Below, one piece after another: positions 1 through 9,170 of a DNA stretch of 64,000 nt. Every line of letters begins with the position of its first letter. Position 1 is the stretch's first letter. The notes beneath the pieces are model-generated. The model had not been told where the DNA came from. It was given only the letters and a program-made list of their open reading frames with translations, and did not search any database. Both the position numbers and the translations under genes were made by a program. Origin of the DNA: UBA4055 sp964648295 (lineage in GTDB: Bacteria > UBA4055); assembly GCA_964648295.1 (NCBI GenBank), contig CAZYNH010000006.1, positions 72,438 to 136,437 of the forward strand, read 5' to 3'.

Positions 1-1409
1 TTTTTGGCCACGCTTCTTAAGATAAGCATGCTGGCTATAGTATCGATCTGGGTATAATATCCTATACCGCAGTCATAAACTACAGGTTTGCCCATCTCGG
101 TCGCACGCCCGACCGCGTCGTCAATGGCGTCAAGACCGGGGATCCTTCTTATAAAAAGGCTTTCCCTTTTCTTTTTGACTTTAACGAAAATATAGAAGAA
201 CAGGATCATAAAAAGAAAAGTACCTATCAGTACATTTGTCCTGAAAGTTCTGAAAACAGGTTTTTTATCATAAATAACTGCAGAGCCGAACTCGCCGATA
301 AGCCCGCTGTAGAACTTATGCTTTATCTGAAGTTTAAATTCATCCTCTATCCCGTCAGCATTCCTGTGTATCCTCTCAATGAAATCAGGGGTTACATCAA
401 AGGATACTATGTTCCTTTCCTCCTCCATTGGACCGATATAGCCGGTGACCATATCGCTTAACCTTGCGTTCTCCATTTCAACAAGATCGAAAAGAGTCTG
501 TCTTTTCTGTTCCACCCAGTACTCCCGGGCAAAGATCCTTTCCATCCTTGCGTTATCAATAAGTTCAGACCGCTTGTTTTTAATATATTTAATTATGCTG
601 AGATCTTTGTCTTTATACATCTGCTGAAGAACCGCATTCGCCTCAACTCTGCTCCTGAGTGAATCTATCCTGAATTCCAGATTTAACATTTCGCTGTTGT
701 ATGTTTCGTCGTTCAGCAGATCGTCAACTATCTTCTCATCCGTCACATTCTTTAAAGAATCCAATATCCTGTCGTAACTTCTGTACTCCTCAAGCAGCGA
801 TGCTACGAATTCATTATGCTCTGCAAGAAGAATATCTTTTCTGGAATTTGTGTGGTCCTTCAGTTTCTGGGCGGCAGAACTGATACTGTTTTCCAGTTCT
901 TCGCTTATATACCCCCAGTAAAAATCCTTTGTTGTAATGAACCTTGATATCTCCTCGAACACTTTCTCGTCTTTCATTCCTTTAAAAGCTACCAGAGCCC
1001 TTTTTTCGTAGTCGGTCAGACCTCGCGTCTTTTTAATATCCGCTATTACGGTAATTACGGACACGCCCGGGAATTCAGTCTCGAGCTTTTCAGTCCACCC
1101 CGGATAGTCAGTGCTTAATCTGTCTATCTCCCCAAGTTTCTCGGAGTAAACCTCGAGAATTATACTTTTTACAAGAAAATGGAGGCCGAAGTCAGGATAA
1201 TCACCGTAGAAATCATCTACAAAATCCTTTATTCTGGGATAAAGGATGTCGAAATCTCTCCGGGGACTCCAGTTATCGTATATCGCGATAATGTCTTCAG
1301 CGACCTCTCTGCAGAGTCGTTCCTCTTCCGGATCCGTGACAGCGATATCCTGCGTAAATGCGGATATGCCCAGGACCATCAGCAGATAAATCATCCAGGT
1401 ACTTCTCAT
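1..1409 (-). CDS. DUF6754-type membrane protein, partial (3' end outside window)
   Basis: Read on the minus strand from an ATG at 1409, an open frame of 469 codons runs off the left edge. It starts with a signal-peptide-like stretch (MRSTWMIYLLMVLGIS), continues with about 360 charged, mostly helical residues that should lie outside the membrane, then one transmembrane segment (around residue 390, GTFLFMILFFYIFV) and a cytoplasmic part beginning RRIPGLDAIDDAVGRATEMG. That last sequence matches what I know of DUF6754 proteins, whose function is unknown. A second signature (TIASMLILRSVAK) follows just before the edge. The long extracellular helical part is unusual for the family as I know it. 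Family call fairly sure; function unknown. Confidence 0.7.
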   Translation of the reverse strand, partial: MRSTWMIYLLMVLGISAFTQDIAVTDPEEERLCREVAEDIIAIYDNWSPRRDFDILYPRIKDFVDDFYGDYPDFGLHFLVKSIILEVYSEKLGEIDRLSTDYPGWTEKLETEFPGVSVITVIADIKKTRGLTDYEKRALVAFKGMKDEKVFEEISRFITTKDFYWGYISEELENSISSAAQKLKDHTNSRKDILLAEHNEFVASLLEEYRSYDRILDSLKNVTDEKIVDDLLNDETYNSEMLNLEFRIDSLRSRVEANAVLQQMYKDKDLSIIKYIKNKRSELIDNARMERIFAREYWVEQKRQTLFDLVEMENARLSDMVTGYIGPMEEERNIVSFDVTPDFIERIHRNADGIEDEFKLQIKHKFYSGLIGEFGSAVIYDKKPVFRTFRTNVLIGTFLFMILFFYIFVKVKKKRESLFIRRIPGLDAIDDAVGRATEMGKPVVYDCGIGYYTQIDTIASMLILRSVAK

Positions 1410-1547
1410 TTTGTTCCCGTTTACTTTAATTAATCTCTTTCTATTTTAATTACCCAAAACAGACGAAAGATAATTTAGAAAGGTTCTTTTATCAAGCGAA
1501 ATCAGATGAAATGCAGAAATATAACGGCGAAATATCAGGCTGAAGCT

Positions 1548-2321
1548 CTATACGCATATATTACCTTTAAAAACGAATTCGGCCGGGCCCGAAAGAAAGA
1601 GTTTTCCTTTCTCAAGCGATACTTTTAGTGCAAAGCCTTCCCTTGTCACGACCTTTCTTTCTTTGAGATCTTTGGTAAGCATCATGTCGAGCCACCCGGC
1701 AGCCGTTATCCCCGTTCCGCACGCCTTTGTTTCCGCCTCAACTCCCCTCTCGTAAGTTCTGACTGACAGAGTGCCTTTTTTTATACGGCGGACGAAATCC
1801 ACATTGGTGCCTTTCGGGAAAAGCGGATCATTCCTGATCATTTTCCCCGCTGAATGGACATCTATATCTTCGATATTATCAAAAAATCCGACCGTATGCT
1901 CAACGCCCGTGTTGAGGAAATAGAATCCTTCTTTGAATCCATTAAATTTTAAGCCCGAAGAAAATACTTCGGGCTTTTTCATTTCAAGCATAATGTTACC
2001 GTCTTTCAATAACTTTGCGGAATGAATACCGTCGCCGGCTTTTAATGTGCACTTATCTGTTTCAAAGTAACCCAGTCTGGATGCCAGCAGAACAGCGCAT
2101 CTTCCACCATTCGCGCAGAAAGAGGCCTCACTTCCGTCGGAATTAAAATACCTCATTTCGAAATCAAAAGAATGACGGCATTTTTTAATAACTATCACCC
2201 CGTCCGCGCCTATTCCGTAATGCCTGTTGCATATCTTCTGAATTACAGGTCCGGGTATTGTTTTATTCCCCGTAAAGAAAACAAAATCATTTCCTGCGCC
2301 GTGGAGTTTATAAAATATCAT
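1548..2321 (-). CDS. dapF: Diaminopimelate epimerase
   Basis: Interconverts LL- and meso-diaminopimelate in lysine and peptidoglycan synthesis, in the cytoplasm. The 257-residue protein begins MIFYKLHGAGNDFVFF and has the conserved RYFNSDGSEASFCANGGRC block with one active-site cysteine and KACGTGITAAG with the other, so the two-base cofactor-free mechanism is intact. It is slightly shorter than the usual 270-280 residues. The start overlaps the stop of iorB by 4 bases, so it is probably translated from the efp-iorA-iorB transcript. About 140 AT-rich bases follow before the next gene, without a clear terminator. Confidence 0.93.
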   Translation of the reverse strand: MIFYKLHGAGNDFVFFTGNKTIPGPVIQKICNRHYGIGADGVIVIKKCRHSFDFEMRYFNSDGSEASFCANGGRCAVLLASRLGYFETDKCTLKAGDGIHSAKLLKDGNIMLEMKKPEVFSSGLKFNGFKEGFYFLNTGVEHTVGFFDNIEDIDVHSAGKMIRNDPLFPKGTNVDFVRRIKKGTLSVRTYERGVEAETKACGTGITAAGWLDMMLTKDLKERKVVTREGFALKVSLEKGKLFLSGPAEFVFKGNICV

Positions 2322-2905
2322 TTTCTGATAAAATTCCCGGCGAATTCTTTTCCCGCGTTTAAAGCTTCAAGATTCTTTTTAACGACTTCCTCGCCTTTTT
2401 TGCCGAAAATGAATCTTATGCCTTTTTCAAGCCTGCTGAAATCAAGTCCCAGATAATCTGACGCGGCTCCTATCATGACCATGTTCATGGACAGCGGAGA
2501 CCCGATGTTTCCGGCTATGTCGTCAGCGTCTATGAGTATGTGGTTCTTTACCCTGGCTATCTCTTTTTTCACATCGTTTATGTCGGGATAATTAGAGATA
2601 TTGTCGAACGGCGTGCTGTTGGTTATCAGCCATCCTCCGGAGGAAAGATAGGGCAGGTACCTTAAAGATTCCATCGGTTCTATTGAGAGGATCATATCCG
2701 CTCCGCCAAAGGGTATCAGGTCAGAACAGACTTCTTTGTCAGATATCCTGAGATGAGACTGCACATCTCCCCCTCTCTGGCTCATCCCGTGCACTTCAGC
2801 CTGTTTCATATAAAGTCCTGAATCGATCGCGGCGTAACCTATGACGGTGGCTATAGAAAGTATTCCCTGACCGCCCACTCCGCTTAAAATAATATCTTTT
2901 TTCAT
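2318..2905 (-). CDS. iorB: Indolepyruvate:ferredoxin oxidoreductase, beta subunit
   Basis: Beta (gamma-domain) subunit of the enzyme that oxidatively decarboxylates arylpyruvates to aryl-acyl-CoA with ferredoxin as acceptor, in anaerobic amino-acid metabolism. The protein starts MKKDIILSGVGGQGILSIAT, carrying the typical GVGGQG nucleotide-binding turn, and has EVHGMSQRGGDVQSHLR, the hallmark of this subunit. An open frame extends further upstream, but the ATG at 2905 is preceded by AAGGA at good spacing and lies 11 bases after the iorA stop, so I take that start (195 residues). Confidence 0.92.
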   Translation of the reverse strand: MKKDIILSGVGGQGILSIATVIGYAAIDSGLYMKQAEVHGMSQRGGDVQSHLRISDKEVCSDLIPFGGADMILSIEPMESLRYLPYLSSGGWLITNSTPFDNISNYPDINDVKKEIARVKNHILIDADDIAGNIGSPLSMNMVMIGAASDYLGLDFSRLEKGIRFIFGKKGEEVVKKNLEALNAGKEFAGNFIRK

Positions 2906-2916
2906 ATATTTTGTCC

Positions 2917-4512
2917 TTATTTGTTGGCTTTTGTCTTTCTTTTCAGCGTCTGCATACATTCTCTGGTCGGTATTATGACCGATACGCCTTTGTAATTTAT
3001 CTCCTGCCTGATTATCCTGACCATTTCCTCGTGGTTCTTCTTGAGCGGCACCACTCTGATTATATGATCTTTGTGAACTCCGAGGCCTTCGCAGATTGAA
3101 ACCAGCCTGTCAAGAGCGTGGGAGTCCTGCCCGCCTGTCATGCCCGTTGTCGAGTTGTCGAGTATCATCACGACCATGTTCGTGTTCTCAATGACAGCAT
3201 CCAGAAGCCCGGTCATTCCCGAGTGCGTGAAGGTGGAATCTCCGATAACTGCGACGGCGGGGAATAGTCCGGCGTCCGCGGCGCCTTTTGCCATGGTTAT
3301 GGATGCGCCCATATCAACGCAGGAATTTATGGCGTTAAAAGGCGGAAGAGCGGCCAGTGTATAACAACCGATGTCCGAAAGCACATGGCCGTCGCCGTAT
3401 TCTTTCAAAACCTCGATAAGAGCATTATATGCGTCAATATGTCCGCAGCCGTTGCAGAATTTCGGCGGCCGCGCGGCGACGATCGCCGGTACAGGCTCAA
3501 CGCTGAAATCCTTTCCGGTAACAGCTTTGAGCACAAGATTCGGGTTGAGCTCGCCGTCCCTCGGCAGTGTTCCGTCGAGCCTTCCGCTTACTTTAAGGCA
3601 GTTGCCAAGGTAACCCTTAAGCATTTCCTCGACCATCGGCGAACCTTCTTCAAGTACAATTATTTTTTTGCATTCAGCCGCGATCTTCTCGATCTGTTTC
3701 CTGGGCAGCGGATACTGGCTGATCTTGAGCACGGGATAAGGACAGGGAGAATTGATATAGTTCTCCATCAGATAGTTGTAGGCTATGCCGCATGCGATTA
3801 TCCCTATGCTTTTATCCGGTCTTTCATTATAAGAATTAAAAGGCGAATTTTCGCTTTCAGTCTCGAACCTTGCCTGATTTTCCAGAAGCATTTTATATCT
3901 TTTTCTCGCTATCGCCGGTAAAAGCACGAACTGCCTTTTATCTTCGGGAAGCTTCAGCGCGTTCTCGGGCATGGCGGGTCTTGTAACGACGCCGCTTCTG
4001 GAATGTGACAGCCTGGTGGTAAGCCTGAGGAGAACGGGTATCTGATATTTTTCGCTCATTTCTAAACCGTAGAAGGCCATATCGTAACATTCCTGCTGAT
4101 TGGAAGGTTCCAGCATCGGCATTAACGCGAATTTTCCGAAATTCCTGCTGTCCTGCTCGTTCTGTGAGGAATGCATTGAAGGATCGTCAGCCACAGTAAC
4201 GATGGTGCCTCCGTTCGCTCCCGTGATTGCGGAATTCATGAAACAGTCGGCGGCTACATTGAGCCCGACATGCTTCATTGCGCACATTGACCTTTTGCCC
4301 GCGTAAGACATTCCGAGAGCGGATTCCGCGGCGGTCTTTTCATTCGCCGACCATTTTCTGTGAATATTCCTCTCAGCGGCGGTCTTTGATCTCTGCACAT
4401 ATTCCATTATTTCGGTAGAAGGAGTCCCCGGATACGCGTACATTCCGGACATACCGGCGTCTATGGCGCCCTGTGCCAGGGCTTCATCGCCAAGTAGAAG
4501 CATCTTTTCCAT
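2917..4512 (-). CDS. iorA: Indolepyruvate:ferredoxin oxidoreductase, alpha subunit, without the C-terminal ferredoxin module
   Basis: Thiamine-pyrophosphate-binding subunit of indolepyruvate oxidoreductase. Residues 1-190 form the PYR domain (LLLGDEALAQGAIDAG, YAYPGTPSTEI), followed by a transketolase-C-like middle and the TPP domain with RPPKFCNGCGH and the GDS...N signature (GDSTFTHSGMTG). Family members are usually near 600 residues and end in a domain with two CxxCxxC 4Fe-4S motifs; this one stops at residue 531, just after VIIPTRECMQTLKRK, with no such cysteines. The stop is followed at once by the iorB ribosome site, so there is no remnant. AAGGG precedes the ATG at 4512. Confidence 0.92.
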   Translation of the reverse strand: MEKMLLLGDEALAQGAIDAGMSGMYAYPGTPSTEIMEYVQRSKTAAERNIHRKWSANEKTAAESALGMSYAGKRSMCAMKHVGLNVAADCFMNSAITGANGGTIVTVADDPSMHSSQNEQDSRNFGKFALMPMLEPSNQQECYDMAFYGLEMSEKYQIPVLLRLTTRLSHSRSGVVTRPAMPENALKLPEDKRQFVLLPAIARKRYKMLLENQARFETESENSPFNSYNERPDKSIGIIACGIAYNYLMENYINSPCPYPVLKISQYPLPRKQIEKIAAECKKIIVLEEGSPMVEEMLKGYLGNCLKVSGRLDGTLPRDGELNPNLVLKAVTGKDFSVEPVPAIVAARPPKFCNGCGHIDAYNALIEVLKEYGDGHVLSDIGCYTLAALPPFNAINSCVDMGASITMAKGAADAGLFPAVAVIGDSTFTHSGMTGLLDAVIENTNMVVMILDNSTTGMTGGQDSHALDRLVSICEGLGVHKDHIIRVVPLKKNHEEMVRIIRQEINYKGVSVIIPTRECMQTLKRKTKANK

Positions 4513-4540
4513 AAATTATCCCTTTTTTATTTATAATTTT

Positions 4541-5083
4541 TTATTCCCTGCTTATGTATTCGCCTGTGTCAATATCTATCTTAACCCTGTCGCCGTTCTT
4601 TATAAAAGCCGGCACCAGGATAGTCTTTCCGTTGACAAGCCTTGCTTCCTTCACGAATTCCGTGTTGGTGGAATCCTTTTCTATATCTTCAGTTATTTCG
4701 ATCTCCTGAATGACAATTTTCGGCAGTTCCACCGAAGCCACCAGCCCGTTGCAGTACCTTATATTTACCAGTGCTTCATCCCTAAGAAATTTGACATTCT
4801 CGCCAAGTATCGAGACGGCTATATCAATATATTCCGAAAGCGCTTCATTATAAAAAACGAAAGTCTCGTCATTTCTTTTTACGAGTTTATACTCAACAGA
4901 CTCGAGTTCAGCCTTATTGAATATATGATCCGCAGATATCGACTCGGTAATCTCCGATCCGGTAGTAAAATCGAAAAAACTGAATGATGTATCATTAATA
5001 TCAGCAATAAGGTTTGTAACTTTCATCACAGAACCCTTATGTACAACAAAATCGCCTTTTTTTATTTCCGCAGTAAGTGTCAT
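4541..5083 (-). CDS. efp: Elongation factor P family protein lacking the modification loop
   Basis: EF-P binds the ribosome next to the P-site tRNA and relieves stalling at polyproline. The 180 residues show the three beta-barrel layout: domain I (KKGDFVVHKGSVMKV), domain II (EYIDIAVSILGENVKFLRDE, VASVELPKIV) and the very typical C-terminus (VLVPAFI-like VPAFIKNGDRVKIDIDTGEY). In domain I the stretch between GSVMKV and the TTG motif is about five residues shorter than in E. coli EF-P and reads TNLIADINDTSFSFFDF; the PGKG loop and its modified Lys/Arg are absent. It is therefore either a divergent EF-P or a specialised paralogue. It is followed after 28 bases by iorA. Confidence 0.8.
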   Translation of the reverse strand: MTLTAEIKKGDFVVHKGSVMKVTNLIADINDTSFSFFDFTTGSEITESISADHIFNKAELESVEYKLVKRNDETFVFYNEALSEYIDIAVSILGENVKFLRDEALVNIRYCNGLVASVELPKIVIQEIEITEDIEKDSTNTEFVKEARLVNGKTILVPAFIKNGDRVKIDIDTGEYISRE

Positions 5084-5161
5084 TGAGTTTTTACCGAATT
5101 CGCTCAGGCCGATAGTTAACTAAAAATGCCGTCAAAGTCAAATAAATTATTTTTGCCGGAT

Positions 5162-6031
5162 TTAGGTATTTTTCTGATCCGATATATTCCTTTTGATAGA
5201 AAAATATCCCTCAGGTTCGATACTCTGGTTCATTATAGGCACAACTGTGATCTCTTCCTGATAAGGTGTTCCGTCTTTTCTAACATTTTTAAAAGTGCTT
5301 CTCCACGTGTGGCCGCTTTTTATTGTTTTCCACAGATCGTCGTAAAATCCTTCTGAATATTTTCCCTTTTCCATAAATCTTGGAATATCCCCTATTACCT
5401 CAGAAGCTGAAAACCCGGAATTTCTTTCAAAGGATTTGTTGACATATTCGATCACGCCGTGCCTGTTTGTAATTATTATATCCTCATAAAGCTGGTCTAT
5501 AATATTGGCCAGTTTATAAATGTGCTTCGTTCTTTCGCTCACCTTATATTCAAGTTCCGCGTTCAGGTTCTTCAGCTGTCTTTCAGTTTTGTGCCTCAGA
5601 GCCATTTCCTCTATAAGTTTATCATTGTTGTTCTTCAGCTGATTCTGTATAGATCTGAGCCTCAGATGCGTTTTTATTCTGGCAAGAAGCTCATATGGGT
5701 TAAAAGGTTTTGTGATATAGTCGACACCTCCGCTTTCAAAGCCTTTAACGATACTTTCGGGATCGGTCTTGACAGTAAGGAAAAGTATCGGTATATCTTT
5801 ATATTCCGGATCTGTACTTAATTTCCTGCATACCTCAAAACCGTCTATTTCAGGCATTATTACATCCAGAAGTATCAGATCGAATTTTTCTTTCGCCAAT
5901 ATCTGCAGCGCTTCAACCCCGTCGGAAGCAAAAGACAGGTCATATCCCTCGTTCTGAAGAAAATTCGCCACTACCTGAATATTTTTCGGAGAATCGTCAA
6001 TTATCAGTATTTTATGGGTTGCGGTTGTCAT
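5162..6031 (-). CDS. Response regulator with REC and PAS domains
   Basis: Cytoplasmic two-component receiver. Residues 7-122 form a REC domain with the acidic pair (IIDDS), the phosphorylated Asp in LILLDVIMPEIDG and the conserved Lys in YITKPFN. A coiled-coil linker (residues 125-175, with AELEYKVSERTKHIYKLA) leads to a PAS domain (ITNRHGVIEYVNKSFERNSG through the C-terminal YFSIKRNISDQK, which is a PAC motif). No enzymatic output is present, so it may relay to a partner. GGAGG lies 5 bases before the ATG at 6031, which decides the start over an ATG 12 bases upstream. It overlaps the end of the hybrid kinase by 20 bases and is surely its partner. Confidence 0.85.
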   Translation of the reverse strand: MTTATHKILIIDDSPKNIQVVANFLQNEGYDLSFASDGVEALQILAKEKFDLILLDVIMPEIDGFEVCRKLSTDPEYKDIPILFLTVKTDPESIVKGFESGGVDYITKPFNPYELLARIKTHLRLRSIQNQLKNNNDKLIEEMALRHKTERQLKNLNAELEYKVSERTKHIYKLANIIDQLYEDIIITNRHGVIEYVNKSFERNSGFSASEVIGDIPRFMEKGKYSEGFYDDLWKTIKSGHTWRSTFKNVRKDGTPYQEEITVVPIMNQSIEPEGYFSIKRNISDQKNT

Positions 6032-9000
6032 TTTCGCCTCCATCCTGTTTAATTATATTCTCAACAATATCATCGAAACCGCCCAATACTGATTTGATCT
6101 CATCAATATCATACTTCATCACTGAAGAGAACATCCTTCCGGAATAATTCATCAGCACAGCTGAATTGTGCCTTATGGAAAGCTCTTTCATCTTCTGAGA
6201 CAGTTCTCTAATCTGCGAAAAATTATGTTTTTCACGGGCGGTTTTCACTTCATTTTTTATTTTTGTCTTTAACGCTTCGATGAGTGCTTCTTTATCTTTA
6301 ATATTATCCTCATAATCTGCCTGTTCCTCGACCGTATCCTCCGATGTTTCGTAAGGGATAAATCTCTTTAGGTTTTCGACAAGCTCTGATATTTCTACAG
6401 GTTTTCTTATATAACCGTCAAACCCGTATTGACTGATCTTGTCTCTGTCGGAGGTCATTACCGAAGCAGTAACGGCAAGAACGGGTATTCTGCATAAACT
6501 GGGATCCTTTTTTAAAACCTCAACAGCCTCGTAACCGTCCATTTCAGGCATACGCACATCCATGAGTATAAGGTCGGGAACATTCAGTTTTGCCGATTCA
6601 ACGGCTTCCAGCCCGTTCACAGCCTCAAGCACCTCGAATCCCAGACCTCTGCATATTTCTGAAAGAAGAAGTCTGTTCGACTCTATATCATCAGCAATAA
6701 GTACCTTCGATCTTAAAAATCTTTCTTTCACTTTTTTCTTTTCAGTTTGCCCGGAAATTTGAGAAGAATTAACATCTGCTGTTACATCAAAGAACTCCAC
6801 GATGAATCTTGAACCTTTATCGGGTTCGCTTTCAACTCTTATTTTTCCGTTCATCAGCTCAACAAGCCTCTGAGTTATCGCAAGTCCAAGCCCGGTGCCC
6901 TGGAATTTCTTTGATCTTTCTGTGGTGCCGGCCTGTTCAAAGGCTCCGAATATTTTTTCGTGATCCTCTTTTCTTATGCCCGGTCCTGAGTCTTCAACAA
7001 CGATCCTCAGATCTATCGTGCCTGATGTTTTTTTAATAAATGATGATACAATCTTGATATAACCCCTGTTTGTAAATTTTACTGCGTTGCTGAGAAGATT
7101 GAAAAATATCTGCCTGATACGCAGTTCGTCAAGGAACACCGACCTTGGAAGTTCATTTTCATTCTCAACAATAAAATCAAGGTTCTTTGCCTTCACAGAC
7201 TCGTAGAAGAACTGCTTAAGTTCGTATATCATGGAATGCAGGTCGAAATACGAATAATTGATCTCCATCTTATTCGCTTCGATCTTGGAAAGGTCAAGTA
7301 TATCATTTATTATGTGCAAAAGTGTCTCTCCTCCCGACCTGATCGTGTTCAGATATGTTTCCTGAGTAACGCTCAGAGGTGTTTTCTTCAGAAGGTCAGA
7401 GAATCCCAGGATCGCGTTCATAGGCGTTCTGATCTCATGGCTCATATTGGCAAGGAACCTGCTCTTGGCTCTTGTAGCCGTTTCCGCTTTTTCCATAGCT
7501 ATTTCAAGTTCTGTCTGCGCCTTCTTTCTCAGCTCGACCTCATTTGACAGCCTTCTGTTCCAGTAAATTATGAGGAGTATTATGAATAAGGAAACAATTC
7601 CCGTTTTCCAGACAAGGTCATAATCGATCACGGATTTTTCCGATCCGATCCATTTTTCGAATATTTTGTTCTTCTCCTCCTGTGTTATCGAGGCAAGAGA
7701 TTTATTAATGATCCTGAGAAGAACATCCTCGCCTTTTGCGACACCAACCGAATAATCTCTCTGATATTCTGTCGGACCTGCAATCTTTAAGTTCGAGAGA
7801 ATATTTTTCTTCTTCTTGTATGAAAAATCCGCCTGATGCCTGAGAAAAAGGTCGATCTTGCCTGCAGAAAGGTCTCTATAGGCAATATCCGGATCCGAAT
7901 AGTAGATCAGTTTCAGGTCAGGGTGGTCTCGGTGCAAAAACTCTATCTCAGATGTTCCTTCCTGCACAGCAAGCGATTTTCCTCCTATGTCACTGAGACC
8001 GTTTACATAATCGCTTTCCTCTCTTCCTATCATAACAATGTTGGATGTAAATATGATATCTGAAAACTCCATGAACGCGGTTCGGGATTCAGTTTTGGAA
8101 ATGCAGTCGATCAGTCTGATCTTCCCTTCTTTCATCATTTCGATTGTATTCGCCCAGTTATCGGACCTTATTCTATTCAGTCTCAGGCCTGACTTTCTTT
8201 CTATGATCTCCCACAAATCGGGAATTATTCCCGTGTAATTCCCGGCGGTATCATAGACCGAATGCGGAGGCCAGTCCGGATCACCGGATATCGCTATCAG
8301 CCCTGATCCTGAAATATATTCGATTTCCTCCGCGTCAAACACAGGGTGTCCGTTCGATTCGAACGAATATGTTTTTTTGACCTTCTCGAACCAGGATCTT
8401 TTTATATTCTCAATCTCCTGATCACTTATCTGGCTTAGCCCGTCATTGATCTTTTTCAGCAGTTCAGTGTTGCCTTTTTTTACTGCGCCCCTGTATTTTT
8501 CGCTGTAGACCGGCTCTTTGTTTAAAAGCGTGAAAATATTACTCTTCTGGTTCGTTTCAAGATAATACTTAAGATTTTCTTTGGGTGAAATAAATACTTT
8601 CAGCTCTCCCCTTTCGCAGGATTTGTATATACTGGGGTAATCAGGGAATATCCTGACAGATTCTAACGGATATCTCCTTTTTGCGAATTCAGCCGTAAAT
8701 CCTTCCGGAACTCCGATTACATACGGCATAACGGCATTATTTGAACTTTCCGATCTGAGAACCGATCTTTCGCAGAACAGAAAATAATCAAGCTCCATGA
8801 CAGGATCGGAAAAATCCAGTATCTTCTCACGGGCGGGTGAACTGAAAAGACCTGAATTAATATCAGCCTTACCTTCCGCCACCAGTGTCACTGTGGCATC
8901 GAAATCTGACGCGGCGAATCTCAACGGGATCATTGTCTTTTTAGACCACAATTTCCAGATATCAATTAAGATGCCGTCTGATTTACTGGAGTCATTGATA

Positions 9001-9152
9001 AATTTATAGGGCGCGTTGCTGAGATTGTGCGTTATCACCAGCCTTTCACTCTGAGGCTCAGAGAACAGTGCCGGCGGCAGTAACAATAAAAACAATATGA
9101 GCTGACAACAGAACATTATTCTGCTTTTCAAATATTTGGAAGTGTCGCTCAT
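6012..9152 (-). CDS. BvgS-like hybrid sensor histidine kinase with two periplasmic binding domains
   Basis: A 1046-residue membrane sensor. It has a signal anchor (CCQLILFLLLLPPALF), two tandem bacterial extracellular solute-binding (family 3, PBPb) domains at about 36-260 and 275-500, one transmembrane segment near 515-535 (GIVSLFIILLIIYW), a short coiled coil, HisKA with FLANMSHEIRTPMNAILGF, HATPase (NLLSNAVKFT, VEDSGPGI, GTGLGLAI) and a REC domain (VLIADD, LILMDVRMPEMDG). A charged 95-residue tail follows but lacks an obvious Hpt motif. The architecture is that of BvgS/EvgS kinases; the ligand may be an amino acid or small organic molecule (inference). The REC-PAS regulator follows in overlap. 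Confidence 0.92.
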   Translation of the reverse strand: MSDTSKYLKSRIMFCCQLILFLLLLPPALFSEPQSERLVITHNLSNAPYKFINDSSKSDGILIDIWKLWSKKTMIPLRFAASDFDATVTLVAEGKADINSGLFSSPAREKILDFSDPVMELDYFLFCERSVLRSESSNNAVMPYVIGVPEGFTAEFAKRRYPLESVRIFPDYPSIYKSCERGELKVFISPKENLKYYLETNQKSNIFTLLNKEPVYSEKYRGAVKKGNTELLKKINDGLSQISDQEIENIKRSWFEKVKKTYSFESNGHPVFDAEEIEYISGSGLIAISGDPDWPPHSVYDTAGNYTGIIPDLWEIIERKSGLRLNRIRSDNWANTIEMMKEGKIRLIDCISKTESRTAFMEFSDIIFTSNIVMIGREESDYVNGLSDIGGKSLAVQEGTSEIEFLHRDHPDLKLIYYSDPDIAYRDLSAGKIDLFLRHQADFSYKKKKNILSNLKIAGPTEYQRDYSVGVAKGEDVLLRIINKSLASITQEEKNKIFEKWIGSEKSVIDYDLVWKTGIVSLFIILLIIYWNRRLSNEVELRKKAQTELEIAMEKAETATRAKSRFLANMSHEIRTPMNAILGFSDLLKKTPLSVTQETYLNTIRSGGETLLHIINDILDLSKIEANKMEINYSYFDLHSMIYELKQFFYESVKAKNLDFIVENENELPRSVFLDELRIRQIFFNLLSNAVKFTNRGYIKIVSSFIKKTSGTIDLRIVVEDSGPGIRKEDHEKIFGAFEQAGTTERSKKFQGTGLGLAITQRLVELMNGKIRVESEPDKGSRFIVEFFDVTADVNSSQISGQTEKKKVKERFLRSKVLIADDIESNRLLLSEICRGLGFEVLEAVNGLEAVESAKLNVPDLILMDVRMPEMDGYEAVEVLKKDPSLCRIPVLAVTASVMTSDRDKISQYGFDGYIRKPVEISELVENLKRFIPYETSEDTVEEQADYEDNIKDKEALIEALKTKIKNEVKTAREKHNFSQIRELSQKMKELSIRHNSAVLMNYSGRMFSSVMKYDIDEIKSVLGGFDDIVENIIKQDGGENDNRNP

Positions 9153-9170
9153 ATCCGTCTTCTATTTCAT

